Assembly (NCBI GenBank): GCA_964452355.1
Contig: CAYVKV010000006.1
Span: forward strand, 13,772-77,771
Direction: 5' to 3'
Source of the DNA: UBA1450 sp964452355
Lineage (GTDB): Bacteria; Patescibacteriota; Microgenomatia; UBA1406; GWC2-37-13
Length of the DNA: 64,000 nt
Shown: positions 16,154 through 24,793 of the stretch, in pieces
Layout of the letters: each line of letters opens with the position of its first letter
How positions within the stretch are numbered: the first letter of the stretch is position 1
The notes under the pieces: model-generated
What the model saw: the letters and a program-made list of their open reading frames with translations, nothing else
What the model was told of the DNA's origin: nothing
Database searches by the model: none
Position numbers and translations under genes: made by a program

Positions 16154-16323
16154 TGTTCAACCTTATCTTTAAAAAATACAATCGTCCCTCGAATTTTTTT
16201 CATGGTAAGAATTTTTGCAATCTCCGGAGGAATATGAAAGTCTTTCATTGAAAAGATGGCCAAGATAAAAGAAACGATTACAAGCGAGACTATCACAATA
16301 ATAACCATACCTATTTGATCCAA
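16120..16323 (-). CDS. Small single-pass membrane protein
   Basis: 67 residues from TTG 16323 (4 nt after the upstream stop) or 62 from ATG 16308. One membrane helix (about 6-24, MVIIVIVSLVIVSFILAIF) is followed by a conserved-looking amphipathic segment (DFHIPPEIAKILTMKKIRG). The nine C-terminal serines are the antisense reading of the Asp/Glu codons ending the convergent TPR gene, so the tail is shaped by the overlap. It probably forms an operon with the LytR_C-like gene. Start uncertain. Confidence 0.55.
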   Translation of the reverse strand: MDQIGMVIIVIVSLVIVSFILAIFSMKDFHIPPEIAKILTMKKIRGTIVFFKDKVEHYSSSSSSSSS

Positions 16324-16327
16324 CTAA

Positions 16328-17215
16328 CTAATTTACTTCCCACTCCTCTTCTTTCTCTCCTAACACAAATAGTATATCATAAACATCGGTTTTTCCCTTT
16401 ACAATAGGACAAGAAAAGTATTTTGAAATATCTTCTGCGGTATGAGAAGGTTCATTCTCCCCGATCATAACTCGACAATCATTAATAGCAGTATTCTTAC
16501 TTATATCGCTTACCCGTATCCCGTTTCCTTCCAATAGTGAAGAAATGCTATTTGCGGTATTATAATTCTCACGATACAGTACTTGCACGCTCTGTTTTTC
16601 ACCTCGATACTCATTGTTATAGAGAAGCCCGATACTATCTTCAATAAACGACTTATCTCGAAATAAGACGTCACTGAGCGCATCATTTGTCTCTTTTTTA
16701 TATCTGATTTTAGTATAATTTTCGCTAACGTTATTGAAAGTGATTGCCAGATAGATCCGATCAAGAAATGATGCATTGCTCATTGAAAGCAATACATTCT
16801 TGAGAGATGGTTTTATTTTTTCTTCTACAATCTCATCATAATAAATTTCGTCATTATTTTGATAGAAAAAATAGTGTACAAACGTTGTCGTTGTTTTTGA
16901 AAAAGCTTTTTTGAAAATATCAGGATCTTTTTCCAAACTTACCAGTTTGCCCAAAGAGCCCACTCGGTACTGACCATATCCACCGGGAACATCTACCTTT
17001 ACTTCCGGATCGAATTGTATACTGTAATTTTGTTTGTCTTGAGAATCAAGTGAGTAATACGTTGTTGAAGGGCCGTAAACAATGACATTCATTCGGGCAG
17101 GGCGAGAGAAAAATAATGAATCTGAAAATGAAGAGAGAACCTTAAAAAAGAAATAAAAAAGAAGAAATCCAACAAGAACTATATACAGCGTTTTATACTT
17201 TTGAACGTTCTTCAT
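16328..17215 (-). CDS. Membrane-anchored protein with LytR_C-like domain
   Basis: 295 residues. An N-terminal membrane anchor (about 9-28) is followed by an extracytoplasmic region with GGYGQYRVGSLGKLV near residue 80. The C-terminal 85 residues (from SVQVLYRENYNTANSISSLLEGNGI to the end) resemble the LytR_C domain (pfam13399): a first strand, a helix with N-x-A, then strand-helix repeats. That domain accompanies LCP cell-wall ligases, but no LCP catalytic domain is present here. Likely an envelope protein; function not predictable. Confidence 0.7.
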   Translation of the reverse strand: MKNVQKYKTLYIVLVGFLLFYFFFKVLSSFSDSLFFSRPARMNVIVYGPSTTYYSLDSQDKQNYSIQFDPEVKVDVPGGYGQYRVGSLGKLVSLEKDPDIFKKAFSKTTTTFVHYFFYQNNDEIYYDEIVEEKIKPSLKNVLLSMSNASFLDRIYLAITFNNVSENYTKIRYKKETNDALSDVLFRDKSFIEDSIGLLYNNEYRGEKQSVQVLYRENYNTANSISSLLEGNGIRVSDISKNTAINDCRVMIGENEPSHTAEDISKYFSCPIVKGKTDVYDILFVLGEKEEEWEVN

Positions 17216-17275
17216 TCCTCTACTCTATCACACATTTCGAGGATTATCAGTAATTCAGATCAAACTACTTTGATT

Positions 17276-17623
17276 TTACCGCACCGTGTCTTCTTCACAG
17301 GATACGCAGTGAATCGTCTCTGGGATGAGCGCCAAACGCTTTGCAGGAATAGTTTTATTACAGCGATTACACGTGCCATATGTTCCCTTTTCAACTCGTT
17401 TTAAAGCAATGTCAATGTCTTTAAATTTTTTTCGCAATGTATCGATCTCCGCCTCAATTCTTTGATGTGCTTCTTGCTCTCGAACATCAGTATCAATTGA
17501 AGCATTGTCGGTCACGTGGGTGGGATCTTCAAATGGATCGGATTCTTTCAATGTTTGAAGCTGCTGCGTAACTTTTTGCTTTTCATTTTCAAGTAAATTT
17601 TTTATTTGGTCTTTTTTTGCCAT
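17276..17623 (-). CDS. DksA/TraR-type C4 zinc finger protein
   Basis: 115 residues. A long coiled-coil N-terminal region (EAHQRIEAEIDTLRKKFKDIDIALKR) leads to a C4 zinc finger with the cysteines of CNRCNKTIPAKRLALIPETIHCVSC. Family members bind the RNA polymerase secondary channel or are general zinc-finger regulators. The DksA coiled-coil tip aspartates cannot be confirmed by eye. The Lgt-like gene lies 15 bp upstream on the same strand. Confidence 0.9.
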   Translation of the reverse strand: MAKKDQIKNLLENEKQKVTQQLQTLKESDPFEDPTHVTDNASIDTDVREQEAHQRIEAEIDTLRKKFKDIDIALKRVEKGTYGTCNRCNKTIPAKRLALIPETIHCVSCEEDTVR

Positions 17624-17638
17624 ACATTTTTAAAATTT

Positions 17639-18427
17639 TTAATCTTTTTTCTTTTTAAAAAGTGATTGGATTGCACCACCAATCGAGTTCCTAAAATAAT
17701 AGAGGAAGTATATACTTCCTGTCAAGAGCAATACTCCACTCATGATCATCTCAGTACTCGTAAACCGTACCATTGTCCGAAATGTCTTCAATGGATCGAG
17801 GGAAAACTGTACCAAAGCAAAATACCAAAGGAAAAACACAATATTAAAACCTTCATGCAATTTATCTTTTCGAATCAGAAAGATATATTTGTAAGTAATA
17901 AAACTCCCAAAGAAAAATAATATACTTTCATAAAATGAGGTTAAGTGTCTCGCTCCATCGAGATTGGCATACGAGAGTGATATAAAAAACTGAGTTTGTG
18001 ATCCAATCTCTGATCCCGAAAAAAAACTTCCAAGCTTACTTATTGCTAATGCAAGAAAAAGTGGTGGAATAATATAATCGACACATTTCATATACGATAT
18101 CTTCCTCGAAACCGCAAAAACAAAGCTAAAGAGCAAGAATCCAATGACAAACCCCATATAATGCATTCCTGGATATCCATTTACCAGAATGAATTTTAAA
18201 ACATCAAAGCCAAAATCAGAAAAATGAAAAATGATATAGACTAATCGACCAATAAATAATCCGCCGATAAGTGAGAAAAAGAGTCCATCAAAAATTTCAT
18301 CTTCTTTATATGAAGTTAGGGAGATATTTTTCCATAAAAAAAAGCTTCCCCAAAAAAAAGCTAATACCAAAAATATCCCCAATGTATATATTTTCAGAAA
18401 GCCTAAATCAAGTAATACTGGTAACAT
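17639..18427 (-). CDS. Lgt-family protein (prolipoprotein diacylglyceryl transferase-like, divergent)
   Basis: 262 residues with seven membrane segments, as in Lgt. Family signatures are GLFIGRLVYIIFH near residue 55 and YPGMHYMGFVIGFLL (equivalent to the GGxxxHGG region). The segment matching the catalytic RIGNFxNGE motif reads ALAISKLGSFFSGSEIGSQ: the key Arg is Lys, and Asn is Ser. Canonical Lgt transfers diacylglycerol to lipobox cysteine. The substitutions leave activity open, so this may be a paralogue with altered function. Heptamer repeats lie just upstream of its start. Confidence 0.75.
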   Translation of the reverse strand: MLPVLLDLGFLKIYTLGIFLVLAFFWGSFFLWKNISLTSYKEDEIFDGLFFSLIGGLFIGRLVYIIFHFSDFGFDVLKFILVNGYPGMHYMGFVIGFLLFSFVFAVSRKISYMKCVDYIIPPLFLALAISKLGSFFSGSEIGSQTQFFISLSYANLDGARHLTSFYESILFFFGSFITYKYIFLIRKDKLHEGFNIVFFLWYFALVQFSLDPLKTFRTMVRFTSTEMIMSGVLLLTGSIYFLYYFRNSIGGAIQSLFKKKKD

Positions 18428-18436
18428 AGTGCTATC

Positions 18437-18488
18437 TAACGACTAACGACTAACGACTAACGACTAACGACTAACGACTAACGACTAA
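18437..18488 (+). repeat. Heptanucleotide tandem repeat, 7 copies of TAACGAC
   Basis: Seven exact copies of TAACGAC run from 18437 to 18485, followed by a partial TAA. The array starts 9 bp from the start of the Lgt-like gene and ends about 20 bp before the -10 (TATACT, 18507-18512) of the divergent HAD gene. Perfect identity suggests recent expansion, and copy number could vary and alter either promoter. Confidence 0.95.
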
Positions 18489-18520
18489 GATCAAGTATAA
18501 TTGAATTATACTCATAATCA

Positions 18521-19123
18521 ATGAAGCAAATATCAATGAAAAAAACTCCACTAAAAGTTGGCTTTGATCTTGATGGGGTACTTTTGTACAATCCGGCACG
18601 AATTTTTCGACCAATAACCTTATTAGTAAAAGCTATTCTTCGCCATAAATCCTCAACCAAAATTGAATTTTATTACCCAAAGTCAAATATTGAAAAAATG
18701 TTGTGGAATATGGTGCATTGGTCGAGTTTGTTTATTGCCCCTGGATTTGATGATATCAAAGAACTTGCAAAAGAAGGAAAAATTGACGCATACATTGTCA
18801 CAAGTAGATATGATTGCTTGAAGGGCGACTTTGCTCGATGGCTTAAAAAAATGAACGCTGAAACTGTTTTTATTGATACGTTTCATAACAAAAACAACCT
18901 GCAGCCGCATATTTTCAAAGAAAAAAAAATAAATGAACTTGGACTTGACCTCTTTGTTGAAGACAATTGGGATATTGTGCAACATATCAGCAAACACACA
19001 AAGACAAAAGGTCTTTGGATCACAAACGCTATCGACAAATCAATATCATATGAGCCAAAATTTTTGTCTCTTAAAAACGCCATGAAATATATCAGATCAA
19101 TAGTACGCGATCCAGTTTATTGA
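18521..19123 (+). CDS. HAD-like hydrolase (5'-nucleotidase type)
   Basis: 200 residues. HAD motif I is KVGFDLDGVLLYNP near residue 13, motif II is the Thr/Ser of AYIVTSRYDC near residue 95, and motif IV is DLFVEDNWDIVQHI near residue 147. The short form resembles the 5'-nucleotidase C or YqfW/NT5C group. TATACT (18507-18512) ends 8 nt before ATG 18521, favouring this start; an in-frame ATG at 18536 is an alternative. The GT39 gene follows by 10 bp, so the two are likely co-transcribed. Confidence 0.8.
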   Translation: MKQISMKKTPLKVGFDLDGVLLYNPARIFRPITLLVKAILRHKSSTKIEFYYPKSNIEKMLWNMVHWSSLFIAPGFDDIKELAKEGKIDAYIVTSRYDCLKGDFARWLKKMNAETVFIDTFHNKNNLQPHIFKEKKINELGLDLFVEDNWDIVQHISKHTKTKGLWITNAIDKSISYEPKFLSLKNAMKYIRSIVRDPVY

Positions 19124-19133
19124 TAAAATATCT

Positions 19134-20870
19134 ATGATAGCTCGTATCAACAAGAACACATTCATTCTTTTCTTCATAATGATAGTGGCATTCTTCTTTC
19201 GCATTTATGGGATCAACTGGGATTCAGGCTTTCATTTCCATCCGGATGAGCGGATGCTTATCATGGTCGCAGATCGAATCAGATTTTGGTCACAAATGAA
19301 TCCTGATTTTTTCAACTACGGAAGCTTACCAGTGTATCTTCTGGTAGGAGCAAGTCAACTCATCGATCGAATTATCGGATCCTCAATAACCAATTATGAT
19401 GGATTATTGTTTGTCGGGCGATGGCTTTCACTGAGCTCTGATTTGATCATCCTCATGCTTGTTTACAAGATATCAGTTCATCTTTTTCAAAATAAATCGG
19501 CAGCAGTGTGGTCAGCTTTTTTTTATGCCATCGCATTTTTTCCCATTCAAAATAGTCACTTTTTTATTGTCGATACCTTCCTCAACCTCTTCTCTACTCT
19601 CTTGATATATCAACTTTTGTTATTTCAGCACAACCCTTCATATCGAAGAATTATTTTTATTGGAATAACATTTGCAGCGGCAATCACATCAAAAATCTCT
19701 GCAGTGATTTTTCTTCCGATCATACTGATGGTGCTTCTCTATCCCCATCCAAAGCATGAAAATATATTGCAAAGAATTTTGTATTTCTTCCAAAAAATAT
19801 TGACAAATAATAGATTACATATGCTTACTATTCTTAAAAATGATCTGTTGCGTCTGATACTTTTTAGTCTGATTACCGTAATGTTCTCAGCTTTTTTTAT
19901 GCCGTATGCATTTATTGAACATGAACGATTTGTAAGCGATATCCAACAACAAATAAAAATGAATTCAGATGCTTATATTTTTCCTTATACCCTTCAATAT
20001 GTTGGCACGCTCCCCTATTGGTACTATGTAAAAAATATCTTTTTATGGGGTTTGGGACCCATTATCAGTATCTTTACTCTTATTGGGATCGGAGCATTGA
20101 TTTCCAAACTGAGAATACATCATTTGAAGTTTGAACTCCTCCAAAAAAAGTATCTTCTTTTTGGTTTGTTTTACCTGCTTTATTTCTTAATTATTGGAAA
20201 ATCGGCGGTCAAATTCATGCGCTACATGCTCCTCCTGTATCCATTCTTTGCAGTCATGGCAGGGTATGGAATTTACAAAATTCAAACGATGCAATTTAAA
20301 ATATACCGATATAATATCAACCTCCAACCTATTACAAAGCTTTTTGTTATCAGTTTTGCATCAGTTAGCATTTTCTGGACTTTTCCATTCATAATGATTT
20401 ATTCCGTACCAAATACGCGCATTCAAGCAACTCAATGGATCAATCAATTCATTCCGTACGGTTCGGTGCTTGGAGTTGAACACTGGGATGACCGTGTGCC
20501 GATTTTCGATCCAGGAAATTATGAGTATGAAGAACTCACTTTGTATGATCTTCCCGATGATCAAAACAAAATAGCAAACCATTATCGTAAACTGCAACAC
20601 GTAGATTATATTGTGATCGCCTCAAATAGGCTCTACACTCCCCTTCAGAAGCTTGTGGACTGTGATCGGTACGAAAAGTGTTACCCTGCAACTTCGAAAT
20701 ATTATCAAGATCTCTTTGAAGGAAGGCTCGGATTTATAAAAATTGCAGAGTTTACTTCATATCCTCGTCTGCAGATTTCAAATTTAAAACTACAACTTAT
20801 TGATGATACGGCCGATGAATCTTTCACTGTTTATGACCACCCTAAAATATTGATTTTTAAGAAGATATAA
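19134..20870 (+). CDS. GT39-type membrane glycosyltransferase
   Basis: 578 residues with about 10-12 membrane helices. The first extracellular loop contains GINWDSGFHFHPDERM, the acidic motif of the PMT/ArnT-like GT-C superfamily, where Asp/Glu acts in catalysis. A further conserved segment is GKSAVKFMRYMLLLYPFFAVMAGYG near residue 360. The C-terminal 140 residues are a soluble extracellular domain. GT-C enzymes move sugars from polyprenyl-phosphate donors to proteins or lipids outside the cell. The substrate is unknown. The convergent epimerase gene begins directly at its stop. Confidence 0.85.
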   Translation: MIARINKNTFILFFIMIVAFFFRIYGINWDSGFHFHPDERMLIMVADRIRFWSQMNPDFFNYGSLPVYLLVGASQLIDRIIGSSITNYDGLLFVGRWLSLSSDLIILMLVYKISVHLFQNKSAAVWSAFFYAIAFFPIQNSHFFIVDTFLNLFSTLLIYQLLLFQHNPSYRRIIFIGITFAAAITSKISAVIFLPIILMVLLYPHPKHENILQRILYFFQKILTNNRLHMLTILKNDLLRLILFSLITVMFSAFFMPYAFIEHERFVSDIQQQIKMNSDAYIFPYTLQYVGTLPYWYYVKNIFLWGLGPIISIFTLIGIGALISKLRIHHLKFELLQKKYLLFGLFYLLYFLIIGKSAVKFMRYMLLLYPFFAVMAGYGIYKIQTMQFKIYRYNINLQPITKLFVISFASVSIFWTFPFIMIYSVPNTRIQATQWINQFIPYGSVLGVEHWDDRVPIFDPGNYEYEELTLYDLPDDQNKIANHYRKLQHVDYIVIASNRLYTPLQKLVDCDRYEKCYPATSKYYQDLFEGRLGFIKIAEFTSYPRLQISNLKLQLIDDTADESFTVYDHPKILIFKKI

Positions 20871-21911
20871 CTACATGAATTTCTTGATCACTCCCAGCAT
20901 CCCCTGCTTCCAGGGAACTCTATGCGTGACACCGATTTTACCCTCAAAATCTGATACATGATCCAGATACCAATGATAGTTTTGAATCAACGCTTGTTTG
21001 TTTGAATATTTTGGAGAAAATCCAAGCTGCTTTTCAGCTTTTTCAATCGAAACGAATGAGTCTTTGGATGCAGTTTCATAAACCCAAGCATACAACGGAG
21101 AAATGTGGAGCGCCTCAAGAATTTTCAAGATAGCAATGACTAACCATGCAGGTGTGCCGATTATTTGTTTTCCAAATCCGGCTTCATCAAGCACCGACTG
21201 ATAATCCTCCTTCATCGTCGTAAACTCTTTTGCACCAATATTAAATACGTCGTTAACCTTGTGCTTTTCAAGCGTCATACAGGCATAAATTGCATCATTC
21301 AAATCGTCTACATCAAGGAGCTGATATCTATTTTTTCCACTTCCAATCATGGGAAAATGGTGACCGGTCCGAGCCCAATCATACAATACCGCAAATACCC
21401 CCAATCGCTCTGGCCCAACAAAGGATTTGGGCCTCAAAATACTGACCGTAAGCCCTTTTTTTTTTTTTTTTATACACGCTTTTTCAGCTGCTATCTTTGA
21501 CTTTCCATATGCTCCGACTCCAACCAATTTGTCATGCTCGTAAATAGGATGATGATCGGGAACTCCATACACAGCGGTTGAAGAAATATGAATAAAGCGC
21601 TCAATTTTGTTTACTATTGAAACATCGATAACATTTTTAGTTCCATCAATGTCAGTTGAATATATATCTTCTTTTGAGTATAGAGGTAAGGCTGCAGCAC
21701 AGTGAATCACAATATCCGCTCCTTTTATAGATTTTTGTAGCAGTTTTTCATCCCGAATATCACCAATAATTGCGGTTACTTTATCCTTACAATCTGAATA
21801 ATCAAATGGTTGAAGATCGTATGAGATGATATTGTAGTTTTTTTTTAGCAGATACCGAATAAGATTAATTCCCAAAAACCCCGATCCTCCGGTGATAAAG
21901 ACTGTTTTCAT
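20871..21911 (-). CDS. NAD-dependent epimerase/dehydratase (extended SDR)
   Basis: 346 residues. The Rossmann motif TGGSGFLGINLIRYL is N-terminal, and the catalytic pair lies in AYGKSK (Tyr-x-x-x-Lys) near residue 137. VSILRPKSFVGPERLG follows, and the C-terminal half binds the substrate. Members act on nucleotide sugars or on 3-beta-hydroxysteroid-like substrates. An uninterrupted run of 16 A (minus strand, 21456-21471) encodes five lysines near residue 150, an obvious slippage-prone site. It is likely part of glycan biosynthesis with the GT39 gene. Confidence 0.88.
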   Translation of the reverse strand: MKTVFITGGSGFLGINLIRYLLKKNYNIISYDLQPFDYSDCKDKVTAIIGDIRDEKLLQKSIKGADIVIHCAAALPLYSKEDIYSTDIDGTKNVIDVSIVNKIERFIHISSTAVYGVPDHHPIYEHDKLVGVGAYGKSKIAAEKACIKKKKKGLTVSILRPKSFVGPERLGVFAVLYDWARTGHHFPMIGSGKNRYQLLDVDDLNDAIYACMTLEKHKVNDVFNIGAKEFTTMKEDYQSVLDEAGFGKQIIGTPAWLVIAILKILEALHISPLYAWVYETASKDSFVSIEKAEKQLGFSPKYSNKQALIQNYHWYLDHVSDFEGKIGVTHRVPWKQGMLGVIKKFM

Positions 21912-21937
21912 GTGGTTATTATGCTAGATTGAAGCTT

Positions 21938-22606
21938 TTATTTCCAGTCTATTGGGTCAATGTCATGAGATTTGAGATATCTGTTGCATGCACTAAAGTG
22001 TTTGTTCCCGAAAAAAGCTTGAGCTGAGAATGGAGATGGATGTGCAGATTTCAAAATTAAATTATTATCCGAATCTACCATTGATCCCTTCTGTTTGGCA
22101 TAGTTTCCCCAGAGCATATACACAATATTTATTCGCTTTTCGTTTAATGCGTTTATGACCGCATCGGTGAACTCTTCCCAACCTCGCGCTTTGTGTGACG
22201 CTGGCTGATTTGCAGAAACAGTCAGCACGCTATTTAACATCAAGACTCCCTGTTTTGCCCAACGAGAGAGATCTCCACTCTCAATCGGCTCAATCCCCAG
22301 ATCACTTTTTATCTCTTTAAAAATATTTTGAAGTGACGGTGGGAGCGAAACTCCATCATTTACTGCAAATGATAACCCATTTGCTTGGGCTTCTGCGTGA
22401 TAGGGATCCTGCCCTACTATGACAACCTTTACCTTGTCAAATGGACACAGATCAAAAGCTCGAAAAACATTCTTTGGCGCTGGAAATACGTTTCCATTCA
22501 AATACTCAGATCGAACAAATTCCGTGAGCTGTTTCCAATATGGTTTTTCAAATTCATTTTTCAACTCTGATTTCCATTTTTTTTCGATTTTTACTTCACT
22601 CATCAT
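21938..22606 (-). CDS. ung: Uracil-DNA glycosylase, family 1
   Basis: 222 residues, the usual length for Ung. The water-activating motif is VGQDPYHAEAQANGLSF (catalytic Asp), the uracil-specificity region includes GVLMLNSVLTV, and the minor-groove loop is SAHPSPFSA with catalytic His. It removes uracil from DNA to start base excision repair. It lies downstream of the trp operon and upstream of the epimerase, on the same strand as both, with about 120 bp separating it from trpA. Confidence 0.97.
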   Translation of the reverse strand: MMSEVKIEKKWKSELKNEFEKPYWKQLTEFVRSEYLNGNVFPAPKNVFRAFDLCPFDKVKVVIVGQDPYHAEAQANGLSFAVNDGVSLPPSLQNIFKEIKSDLGIEPIESGDLSRWAKQGVLMLNSVLTVSANQPASHKARGWEEFTDAVINALNEKRINIVYMLWGNYAKQKGSMVDSDNNLILKSAHPSPFSAQAFFGNKHFSACNRYLKSHDIDPIDWK

Positions 22607-22711
22607 ACTATTCTAGTTCATTTTACCTGTATCTGCCATAATTATTTTCATGCTCGTAGGTCGCATCCATTAATAAGTTGACCAGTATGTATGCGACACA
22701 AAGGGCCGTAA

Positions 22712-22739
22712 CCATCAATACCTATCAGATTATTGATGG
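22712..22739 (-). terminator. Hairpin across the trpA stop codon
   Basis: Perfect 9-bp inverted repeat CCATCAATA (22712-22720) / TATTGATGG (22731-22739) with a 10-nt loop containing the trpA stop. No T run follows on the minus strand, so it may protect the 3' end of the mRNA and not be a factor-independent terminator. Confidence 0.35.
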
Positions 22740-23540
22740 ACGAGCCCTTAGACTTCGAATGAATAGTATCACTTCTTCCAAAGCGTTCTCAAAGGACGAT
22801 GACTTTTCAATAATTCTGACTATCGCACTCCCGACTACAATAATGTCTGCATACGACTCAACTTGGCAAACATCTTCTTTCCCCGAGATTCCAAACCCCA
22901 CCGCTATTGGAATTTTGAAATATTTTTTTACCCGTTTGAGATACGATTCTAACCCAACCTTGCCAGCTGCTACTGACCCCGTTACTCCATAATGACTCAC
23001 GCAGTACACAAATTCATCAGCAACCTGTGCGTTGAGTTTTAATCTATGATTAGGGCTTGACGGGGTAACCACTCGAATCTGAGCAAGTCCACGCGCGTGC
23101 GTAGCCTTGATAAAATGTTCATGTTGCTCCTCATCAGGAGGCATATCAGGAATGATGAGTCCATAAGCGCCAGCAGCTTTAGCGGCTTTACAAAATTTCT
23201 CAACTCCGAAGTGAAATACCGTATTGTAGTAACCCATGAAAAAAAGAGGGATCGATACTTGAGCTGATAACGTCTTCATTACCTTCATGCAATCATCAAC
23301 CGTTACTCCATTTTTTAACGCCCTATCACAGGCCTTCATGATCGTTGGACCATCGGCAATCGGATCGGAAAACGGGATTTGTAACTCCACATAATCTGAC
23401 CCCGCCTGTACCATGGCTTTTACCAACTCTATTGTTGATGCGATATCAGGGTATCCCACAACTGCATGGGTCATGAGTTTGATATGAGACATTGAATTAA
23501 ATTTGGGTGACGACCTGAGAAAAAATGGTATCGAGCTCAT
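22725..23540 (-). CDS. trpA: Tryptophan synthase alpha subunit
   Basis: 271 residues, TIM barrel. The catalytic Glu lies in YVELQIPFSDP and the indole-contacting Asp in PIADGPTI. The phosphate-binding segments GFGISGKED and VVGSAIV are near the C-terminus. It cleaves indole-3-glycerol phosphate to indole, which passes to TrpB. The start overlaps the trpB stop by 4 bp (ATGA-type coupling). It is the last gene of the trp operon. Confidence 0.98.
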   Translation of the reverse strand: MSSIPFFLRSSPKFNSMSHIKLMTHAVVGYPDIASTIELVKAMVQAGSDYVELQIPFSDPIADGPTIMKACDRALKNGVTVDDCMKVMKTLSAQVSIPLFFMGYYNTVFHFGVEKFCKAAKAAGAYGLIIPDMPPDEEQHEHFIKATHARGLAQIRVVTPSSPNHRLKLNAQVADEFVYCVSHYGVTGSVAAGKVGLESYLKRVKKYFKIPIAVGFGISGKEDVCQVESYADIIVVGSAIVRIIEKSSSFENALEEVILFIRSLRARPSII

Positions 23541-24793
23541 TTGTTAAATTTGGAATTAATAAAAGTTTGCCATTCTGAATCTTTTAATGCCTCCGCCACA
23601 ATAAATATATCTTTATCTGCACGACCAGAAATATTTACTACTATGATTTTGTCTTTTGAAAGTTTTGGCGCCTGTTTAATTGCTTCTGCTATTGCATGAG
23701 ATGATTCGAGTGCCGGCAAAATTCCTTCGAGCTTTACTGTACGGTTGAACGCTGAAAGCGCTTCTTTGTCCGTTGCAGAAGAAAACTCCACCCGACCCTG
23801 ATCTTTTAAATAAGCAAATTGGGGCCCTATGCCAGGATAATCCAGACCAGCTGAAATGCTGTGAGTTTGTGCTATGTTTCCCTCCGCATCTTGTAGAAAG
23901 ATTGATTTATAGCCCTGAACCACACCAAGCGTTCCCCCTGCAAAGCGCGAGGCATGCCTGCCTTTTTTTCCCACTCCCTCACCACCGGCCTCCACTCCAA
24001 TCATACGCACAGATTCGTCTTCTAAAAATCGGTAAAAGAGACCCAACGCATTGCTCCCTCCGCTCACACTGGCAATAAGCATATCGGGTTGACGACCCTC
24101 TAATTCTTGTATCTGTTGCTTTACTTCATATCCGACAATTTGTTGAAAATCTCGATTGAGAGATGGAAATGGATGAGGACCCAGCGTAGACCCCAAAAGA
24201 TAATGGGAGTCTTGCATATTGGTGATCCAATCTTTAAGCGCTGCATTTACCGCATCTTTAAGCGTCCGTGAGCCGGTCCGAACCGGTACAACGGTTGCGC
24301 CAAGCCGTTGCATCCAAAAGACATTTGGTCTTTGCCGTTTTATGTCTTCCTCCCCCATGTATACCATGCACTCGAATCCAAATCGAGCCGCAACGGTGGC
24401 TGCTGCAACACCGTGTTGACCGGCGCCAGTTTCAGCAATCAGTCGTTTCTTTTTCATACGTTTGGCCAGAAGTGCTTGGCCCAAACAATGATTTATCTTA
24501 TGTGCGCCCGTATGATTTAACCCTTCATTTTTCATGTAAATTTTGGCTCCACCTAATGAGTTTGTGAGATTTTCTGCAAAGTACAATGGGGAAGGTCTAC
24601 CAACGTATGTCTTAAGATAATAGAGAAATTCCCGTTCAAAGGCGGGATCTGTTTTTATTTTCAAATATTCCCGCTCCAATTCTTCAAGAGCCGGAATAAG
24701 CATCTCCGGAGCATATCGACCACCATAGGGGCCAAAATGTCCGCTGGAATCCGCATCATATTTTGTTTTGTATGAGAAAAATAATTCTTTCAT
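23537..24793 (-). CDS. trpB: Tryptophan synthase beta subunit
   Basis: 418 residues, TrpB1 type. The PLP Schiff-base Lys is in TGAHKINHCLGQALLA, followed by AETGAGQHGVAAATVAARFG. The phosphate-binding glycine loop reads ASVSGGSNALG, where most TrpB have GGGSNA; the first Gly is Ser here. The start overlaps trpF by 4 bp. It condenses indole and serine into tryptophan in complex with TrpA. Confidence 0.98.
   Translation of the reverse strand: MKELFFSYKTKYDADSSGHFGPYGGRYAPEMLIPALEELEREYLKIKTDPAFEREFLYYLKTYVGRPSPLYFAENLTNSLGGAKIYMKNEGLNHTGAHKINHCLGQALLAKRMKKKRLIAETGAGQHGVAAATVAARFGFECMVYMGEEDIKRQRPNVFWMQRLGATVVPVRTGSRTLKDAVNAALKDWITNMQDSHYLLGSTLGPHPFPSLNRDFQQIVGYEVKQQIQELEGRQPDMLIASVSGGSNALGLFYRFLEDESVRMIGVEAGGEGVGKKGRHASRFAGGTLGVVQGYKSIFLQDAEGNIAQTHSISAGLDYPGIGPQFAYLKDQGRVEFSSATDKEALSAFNRTVKLEGILPALESSHAIAEAIKQAPKLSKDKIIVVNISGRADKDIFIVAEALKDSEWQTFINSKFNK

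Noticed and set aside
18437..18488. CRISPR array
   Set aside because: The unit is a contiguous 7-mer without spacers and there is no cas gene in the window.
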